Shown: one piece after another, positions 58,841-64,000 of the stretch
How the letters are laid out: each line of letters starts with the position of its first letter
Numbering within the stretch: position 1 is the first letter of the stretch
Assembly (NCBI GenBank): GCA_023078685.1
Contig: JALGAS010000008.1
Span: 1,984,001 to 2,048,000, forward strand
DNA: 64,000 nt
Origin: Neopestalotiopsis rosae
Taxonomy: Eukaryota > Ascomycota > Sordariomycetes > Amphisphaeriales > Sporocadaceae
Direction of reading: 5' to 3'
Notes under the pieces: model-generated
Seen by the model: the letters and a program-made list of their open reading frames with translations, nothing else
Told to the model about the DNA's origin: nothing
Database searches by the model: none
Position numbers and translations under genes: made by a program

Positions 58841-60664
58841 CTACCTAGCGTCTCTAGGCGAGCTGCTTTGCATCCTCTCTTCGAATTCCAACTCCCACTT
58901 GTCCACCTCGGCAAACTTCTTGGCCGCGTTCTTGAGCTCCTGGCCGGGACCAGATCCCGTCTGCTCATCGTCATCATCATCACCATGCGCCGCCGCATCG
59001 GCAGCATCTTCCTCACCGTCCTCATCTCCCTGATTCTCTTTATCTGATAGGCGACCATATGTCCTTCGGGGCTTCTTAGCTCCCTTGTCCTTCTTTTGCT
59101 GCGCGCGCGCCGTTGCCGCCGCCTCTTGGTTCGACGCACCACCGGCGCGGGAGAGGGGCTTGTTGTTGGCCGCAGCCTTCCTCCTCGACCTTCTCACGTC
59201 GAGGTAGGACAGCTCATCGTCGTCGTTGCCAAGGCCGGCGGCGTCCACCTCTTCTTCGTCAGAGTCGCCGGCGCCCAGAGGATCGTTCCTCCTAGCGCTC
59301 CTTTGACGTCGCCGTTGGGGCAGGAGGGCTGCTAGATCTGCGGTGGAAATGGGTTTTGATGCCGCCCTTGTCTGCTTAGCGGCTTTGGGAGGGGATGACG
59401 GGTCGGCATAATTGGGAGAATAGGTCAACGAGGGCGGAGATGACATGTCAGACTCATTGTCACCATGTCCCAGGTCGCGGACGGGTGTCCTTCGTTGTAC
59501 GGACGGCGCTCGTCGCGTGCGTCCTCTAGCCAGGGACTGGAGCGGCGGCCACACCTCTGCCTCGTCCTCGGAACCGCTGCTTTCGGGAGGCGCAACGTTT
59601 TCGTCTATCAGTGGTGTGCTTGCTCGCCGCACTACTGGAGGGAGCGAAGGCGGAGACGAGAGGGGCTCATCATCTGACTCATCCACGACATTAGAGTCGT
59701 CTTGAGGAAATGGGGGAGATCGTTGCCGTTGCTCATGGGTTTCTGTTGACTTTCTCTTCCGGGACTTGGTATTCGAAGAGGGCTCCGCTACGCCCTCCAA
59801 TCCTGCTGCCCCAGATCGCCTGGTGGAGCGTCGCAGAGGTGTTGATTCATGTTCTGGTGAAAATTCGAGCCCTCCCAGTGCTTCATTGTCGTTATCATTC
59901 TCATCGCCCTCGTTATCGGTTGCATTGCCAAGGTCACTGTCTGGCATTGGTCTCTCGGCTCTTGGCTTTTGAGCCGTGCCCAGAATACTGGGCTCTCGTG
60001 CGCGCCTCTTGAACTGACCAATGTTGAACGTGGAAGTTATGCCGGGCGTATTGGGTCCAGCGCGACTACTGGGTCGTACGGGCCCGTCATCCCTGCTCAT
60101 GAAACTGCCTGCACGCGGTCGGCGTCGGAACTGACTAGCGGAAAAGGTTGAAGTATCGAGGGATCTGGACGCGCTGGCGGGTCCCAAAGTGTCGATGGTT
60201 GTGTTGATATCGTCAAACATGCTGTCGTCCAGGTCGAGGCCCGAGACATCGTGTAGTCTAGCAGCAGCACTGGCGCGACCGTGAGCTGGCGTCGCAGCCA
60301 CGGCGCGTCGTCCCATTTCCACCTCGAGCGAGCTCTCGGTGTCCTCGCCATCGAGGCCCGCCGAGTCTCCTCCCGTCGTAGATGTGGTAGTGATGTCTTC
60401 CAGCCGGAGCATGGCGGCGTCGCGCTCTATGCGCGCAGCATCTAGCGCGGCAGACTGACGTGGATTGGAGGTGATTGTCGTTATTGATTTAGTTCGGGAC
60501 GCGGTGCGCGTAGATATCCTGCGCGACGTTCTCTTTCCCTCGTCTTCGCGCTCGATAGAAACGTCGATATCGTTACTATCTGTGTCCTGCTGTGGCGCGG
60601 GCGACGGTTCTTTGGCGGCGGGGGCCGCTGCGGCGCGTCGAGACGCGACCCGAGTGCGCGGCAT
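58841..60664 (-). CDS. Low-complexity basic/acidic protein, probably nuclear, function unknown
   Basis: Single exon, 607 aa, start MPRTRVASRRAAAA. Composition alternates Arg/Lys patches (KRTSRRISTRTASRTK, RKRKSTE, RRSRRKAAANNKP, KKPRRTYGR) with acidic runs (DNEGDENDNDNE, DSDEEE, DDDDDEQ). Two related motifs recur, SASQFRRRPRAGSF and NIGQFKRRAREPSI, and the C-terminus has KFAEVDKWELEFEERM. Basic patches of this sort suggest nuclear import and DNA or chromatin contact, but no domain is identifiable. The repeated Q-F-[RK]-R-R motif and the C-terminal motif look conserved rather than random. I do not recognise the family. Confidence 0.8.
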   Translation of the reverse strand: MPRTRVASRRAAAAPAAKEPSPAPQQDTDSNDIDVSIEREDEGKRTSRRISTRTASRTKSITTITSNPRQSAALDAARIERDAAMLRLEDITTTSTTGGDSAGLDGEDTESSLEVEMGRRAVAATPAHGRASAAARLHDVSGLDLDDSMFDDINTTIDTLGPASASRSLDTSTFSASQFRRRPRAGSFMSRDDGPVRPSSRAGPNTPGITSTFNIGQFKRRAREPSILGTAQKPRAERPMPDSDLGNATDNEGDENDNDNEALGGLEFSPEHESTPLRRSTRRSGAAGLEGVAEPSSNTKSRKRKSTETHEQRQRSPPFPQDDSNVVDESDDEPLSSPPSLPPVVRRASTPLIDENVAPPESSGSEDEAEVWPPLQSLARGRTRRAPSVQRRTPVRDLGHGDNESDMSSPPSLTYSPNYADPSSPPKAAKQTRAASKPISTADLAALLPQRRRQRSARRNDPLGAGDSDEEEVDAAGLGNDDDELSYLDVRRSRRKAAANNKPLSRAGGASNQEAAATARAQQKKDKGAKKPRRTYGRLSDKENQGDEDGEEDAADAAAHGDDDDDEQTGSGPGQELKNAAKKFAEVDKWELEFEERMQSSSPRDAR

Positions 60665-61193
60665 GATTGCGTAGTTGATGCTGGCTTCTGGGAGATTGGA
60701 ACGAGTCTTGTTGGAAGTTGAGCGAGCACGGAACACTAAGACTTATAGCCGAGTGCAGGGTTTCCTGTCTCGAGCAGAGCTGCAGGTGAGGCGTATAATT
60801 ATGATGGAATTGGTGGGCCGTGATGTTCCATGGTGGAAAGAAAAACATGGGCAAGGGGTCGGGTCCTTGAACGCGTTACGCGTGTTTTGGGGGGCAATTG
60901 GAGCTTGTTTGAGTGCCCCACTTTCTAGGCTCAGGTAGCAGCAATAGCCCCACACATGTCAATCAGCCGTCTATTGCATGTACTTATTTGGAACTCTGTA
61001 CTCGTCACTGTTCACGAATTTGAGTCCTTGATAATGCAAAATGTGGTATCATCATTATTTTGGTGTTGTTTCTGTCTTGAGGAGAGTAGCTAGGAGTCTC
61101 CCAGTATCATACAATATCTATCATGATCGCTTTTGATAACCCATACCGTTGTGTATTTTACATGTTGTACAGTTGTTCGTCCATATCCAGATC
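60665..61193. other. Intergenic region between MRH4 3' end and basic protein promoter
   Basis: 529 nt; both neighbours run on the minus strand. Nothing else seen. Confidence 0.6.
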
Positions 61194-63029
61194 TTATATC
61201 AACGCCTGTCCCATATACATGCTCTCTCTAACTTCGGCAACAATATCTCTCCTGTCGTCCTTGCCGACGAGGACTACGCCTCTTCCTCTTCTGCCCATGC
61301 GCCCGGCACGGCCCAGTCGGTGAATAAAATCTATCGTGGTGTGTGGTACATCATACAAGATTACATGTCGAACTGCCAGAGTGTCGATACCTCTCGACGC
61401 CAGATCGGTGGCGACAATGACTTTGGTGTTTGGCAGCGTTCTCCTGCCAGTAGTTTTCGGTTCCGTTGGCTCGAGTTTGGTCTTTAGCGGGTCGGTGGTC
61501 ATGAAAGAGCCCAGCATCTCAGACTGGCGCTGTTCAGAGGTGTCTCGGTGAAGGGCGACGGCGTCGATTCCTTTAGATACAAGGAATTCGGCAACCTCTT
61601 GTGTCTTCTCTCGCTCGTTGACAAACACCATGATGCGCTTGACATCAATCTCGCCAGGGACAGATCCTTCGTGACGGGCGGCATCTTTGCCAATGGACCA
61701 AATAGCATCGGCACAGGCGAGGTTCTTGTTGTTACGATACGGGTCTTTCGACACGTCAACAACACCCAGCTGCACGCGTCGGGGAATGGCGTGGAGGTTA
61801 GGAGTAGTGATGCGAACCATGTCGGGGAATTGGGCAGCCATGTAATTATCCAGGCGCTTCGGAATCGTAGCTGAGCATAGCACCAGTTTCTTTACGGATG
61901 GCAGAGCTCGATCCAAGATGGCAGTCGTGACTGGAGAGAAACTTCGGTCAAAAAGCGAGTCGGCCTCATCTACCACGAGGTGGGTAACTCGAGACAAGAT
62001 GTTGGGATCGGAATCTGCCATGGATGAAAGCAAGTGAGGAGTGGCTACAATTAGGTCGCAGCCTCCCGGGTTGTAAAGACTTCTCTCAATGACAGTGGCT
62101 GACTTGTTCGCCGATAACATGATTGTCTTGAACTTGACGACATGCGACAGGGACTTGGCCACTGCGCCGATCTGGTCGACGAGCTCTGCAGACGGTACGA
62201 GCACAACCACCCTTGGGCGTGCAGCAGTGGGATGAGGTTCAAATTCTTGAGGTCCAGTATATCCGGGTTCCTGCATGGCCTCTCTTTGCTTTGCAAAATA
62301 TTCGCGGTACTTGGCAATCTCGGGGTCCGCAGCTTCGGCCTCCTTCATGGCGTTGATGGAGGGAACCAGGTAGGCCAAGGTCTTGCCTGAACCCGTTTCG
62401 GCGGCCAGCAAGAATTCCTCCCGGCCATTGTTGTTCTTTGGCCTGCGACCTCTGCCAATCTGTTGGCCTAGAAGCGCTGGTATGGCAAGTCGCTGCACTG
62501 GCGTGGGCTTAATGTCGGTCATGCCCTTCAGTACTTCATCTGTCACTGCTTCTTTTACAGAAGGCAGCAGCTCGAACTGATCGAATGATTCGATGGAGCT
62601 CATATTCTCCTTCATGCGCGTCCTATGGCCGTATCCGATCGGTGCCAGCGAGCTCTGCATCTTCATAGCTTTCGTCCTTCGGTCATTCTTCTTGCCTCTG
62701 TCTCTGTCTTGTGCTCCCCTCGAACCGCCGCTTGATGCGCCAGGCGGTCCTCCATCTCTGCCGCGAAACTCCTTGACATTCATGCCACCGAACGGGCCCG
62801 GTCTTCGTTTCGGCTTGTCGCTATCGCGCCCTCGGTCGTTGCGCGCATTGGGCGATCGCGATACATTGTCGGAGAGCACCATGCGGGATGGGCCCGAAGC
62901 TCGACCGGGCCTGGAAAAGGCATAGAATCGCTGCGCAGCCCAGGGTTGGCGCAGTGCCTGAGCGCTGCTCTGCCGGCCTGCTGTGAACAGGCACAGCGGG
63001 CAAGCGCGCTCTAAAATCCGTAGCTGCAT
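61194..63029 (-). CDS. MRH4: Mitochondrial ATP-dependent DEAD-box RNA helicase
   Basis: Single exon, 611 aa. The N-terminus (MQLRILERACPLCLF.., then Arg/Ser-rich) looks like a mitochondrial targeting sequence. Helicase motifs are in order: Q motif KPTPVQRLAIPALL (174-187), motif I AAETGSGKT (209-217), VVVLVPSAEL, motif II VDEAD (353-357), motif III CSATIP (385-390), TDLASRGIDTLAV, and motif VI HRLGRAGRMGR near 570. Spacing, Arg/Gly-rich N-terminal domain and the IGRGRRPKNNNG insert before motif I match the MRH4 subfamily rather than eIF4A or Ded1. Yeast Mrh4 is needed for assembly of the mitochondrial large ribosomal subunit. Tandem upstream neighbour of the basic protein gene on the minus strand. 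Confidence 0.93.
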   Translation of the reverse strand: MQLRILERACPLCLFTAGRQSSAQALRQPWAAQRFYAFSRPGRASGPSRMVLSDNVSRSPNARNDRGRDSDKPKRRPGPFGGMNVKEFRGRDGGPPGASSGGSRGAQDRDRGKKNDRRTKAMKMQSSLAPIGYGHRTRMKENMSSIESFDQFELLPSVKEAVTDEVLKGMTDIKPTPVQRLAIPALLGQQIGRGRRPKNNNGREEFLLAAETGSGKTLAYLVPSINAMKEAEAADPEIAKYREYFAKQREAMQEPGYTGPQEFEPHPTAARPRVVVLVPSAELVDQIGAVAKSLSHVVKFKTIMLSANKSATVIERSLYNPGGCDLIVATPHLLSSMADSDPNILSRVTHLVVDEADSLFDRSFSPVTTAILDRALPSVKKLVLCSATIPKRLDNYMAAQFPDMVRITTPNLHAIPRRVQLGVVDVSKDPYRNNKNLACADAIWSIGKDAARHEGSVPGEIDVKRIMVFVNEREKTQEVAEFLVSKGIDAVALHRDTSEQRQSEMLGSFMTTDPLKTKLEPTEPKTTGRRTLPNTKVIVATDLASRGIDTLAVRHVILYDVPHTTIDFIHRLGRAGRMGRRGRGVVLVGKDDRRDIVAEVRESMYMGQALI

Positions 63030-63813
63030 CGCCGTTTCTTGAGATTGACAGCAGCAAATAATGTTGTTGTTGGCAAACTGCTCGAGGCAGCGGCGAGATC
63101 TTGGGTAAAATTTCCAAAAAGTTCAAGCTAGAGTGACGTGCAAACTGATATTTTATTTTATGCAAGGATGCACCGCTGCACACAGTTATGCACCCCACTT
63201 TGGCTAGCCAGCAGACTATTCCACTACAATACTGAACTTTAGCATAATCCAGCATTCCAAATATCTATACTCACTTGGCTAATCTATGCTTATTATTTTA
63301 TTTTATTTTATTTTATTTTAATATAGCTTACAGTATATACTTATTATGTGCCGAAGCGTATTCCGAGCCATACATGCAGATTCACCGCCAAAATTGGGAC
63401 AGCTCCATGCTTATTTCCGTTGATCGAGAACGAATTAGAGACACAGCTAGAGATATCAGCTTCTCCTCGAGACACCAGTGACACAAGAGGTGATTATTCA
63501 ATTGATTGTCATTCCAATGCTGTGGTATATCGCAACACCGTTGTTGTATTAGCCTTTCACATGAGGCCACACTTCCCACCATCTTAGCTCTGTTAAAAAT
63601 ATATCACCCAGTACTACGGACACTTTCACAGTCGAAAAAATAAAGGCATTCATTTTGAGTATATCACGAGGCTGTTCAGACCTCTCAAGCTTGTTATGTA
63701 TTCAAGGTGCAGTCACGCACGGAAGAAAAGTGAGATATATGTACACGAAAGTAGCCACTCATGGCCGGGTGTCGTTCGAAAAGAACCGATGGGCGCTGCA
63801 AAATCATCCACAT
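63030..63813. other. Intergenic region with ATTTT pentanucleotide repeat
   Basis: 784 nt upstream of MRH4 and downstream of the partial gene at the window end. It contains about five tandem ATTTT units near 63295-63321. No gene supported. Confidence 0.6.
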
Positions 63814-64000
63814 TTACAGGTTTCCGTTACCGAACCAGCGACCACCGCCACGGTGACCGCCGAAGTGGCCGCCCGAGGGAGAGGCGCTCTGGCTTGGGCG
63901 TCCGCTCTGGTGGCTCGCAGTCTGGCTGGGGACGCTGGGGAAGCCGGAGCTGCTGAATCCACCGAATCCACCAGTGGCATCACTGGCCTGAGCAGGAGCA
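63814..64000 (-). CDS. 3' end of a Gly/Ser-rich protein, cut by window edge
   Basis: The minus strand is open from the edge to a TAA at 63814-63816 and encodes 61 residues: ATGGFGGFSSSGFPSVPS, then SHQSGRPSQSASPSGG and the end HFGGHRGGGRWFGNGNL. FG-type and RGG-type low complexity suggests an RNA-binding or nucleoporin-like tail, but the domain part lies outside. The exact splice status is not known. Confidence 0.65.
   Translation of the reverse strand, partial: APAQASDATGGFGGFSSSGFPSVPSQTASHQSGRPSQSASPSGGHFGGHRGGGRWFGNGNL

Overview
The window is a piece of a filamentous ascomycete chromosome, most likely a sordariomycete of the order Hypocreales. The evidence is many short introns (46-140 nt) with GT..AG ends and CTAAC-type branch sites, a pacC/Rim101 pH regulator of filamentous-fungal type, Zn2Cys6 domains, and a fungal secondary-metabolite locus. 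Gene models were built by hand from splice signals, reading phase and family motifs; no alignment was run, so family names rest on recognised motifs.

Region 1 (1-26.2 kb) is a polyketide-type biosynthetic gene cluster cut by the left window edge. It holds, left to right: the N-terminal ketosynthase part of a probable highly reducing PKS (-), an O-methyltransferase (-), a stand-alone LovC-type enoyl reductase (+), a classical SDR (-), a secreted GMC flavin oxidoreductase (+), a microsomal P450 (-), a membrane-anchored Baeyer-Villiger-type monooxygenase (+), an APH/choline-kinase-like protein (-), a 74-residue Cys/His protein (+), a 14-TM MFS exporter (-) and a SnoaL/NTF2-like protein (-). The likely logic is chain assembly by PKS plus trans-ER, then O-methylation, oxidation and possible ring expansion or lactonisation (P450, BVMO, GMC, SDR), possible cyclase or dehydratase action (SnoaL-like), and export (MFS). 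No conventional pathway regulator is seen.

Region 2 (27-30.1 kb) is one 974-residue gene that places an internal Zn2Cys6 DNA-binding domain, with its dimerisation linker, in the same polypeptide as the C-terminal membrane module of an uncharacterised fungal family. It is the most unusual gene of the window.

Region 3 (30.1-35 kb) is gene-poor. Region 4 (35-64 kb) holds conserved single-copy genes: a large disordered protein, the tRNA 2'-phosphotransferase TPT1, an intron-containing tRNA-Met, a fungal rhodopsin-domain membrane protein, a 6-kb gene-poor gap, a SMYD-like SET protein, pacC with a promoter packed with its own GCCAAG target site, a TIP41 protein, a low-complexity basic protein, the mitochondrial DEAD-box helicase MRH4, and the 3' end of a Gly-rich protein cut by the right edge.
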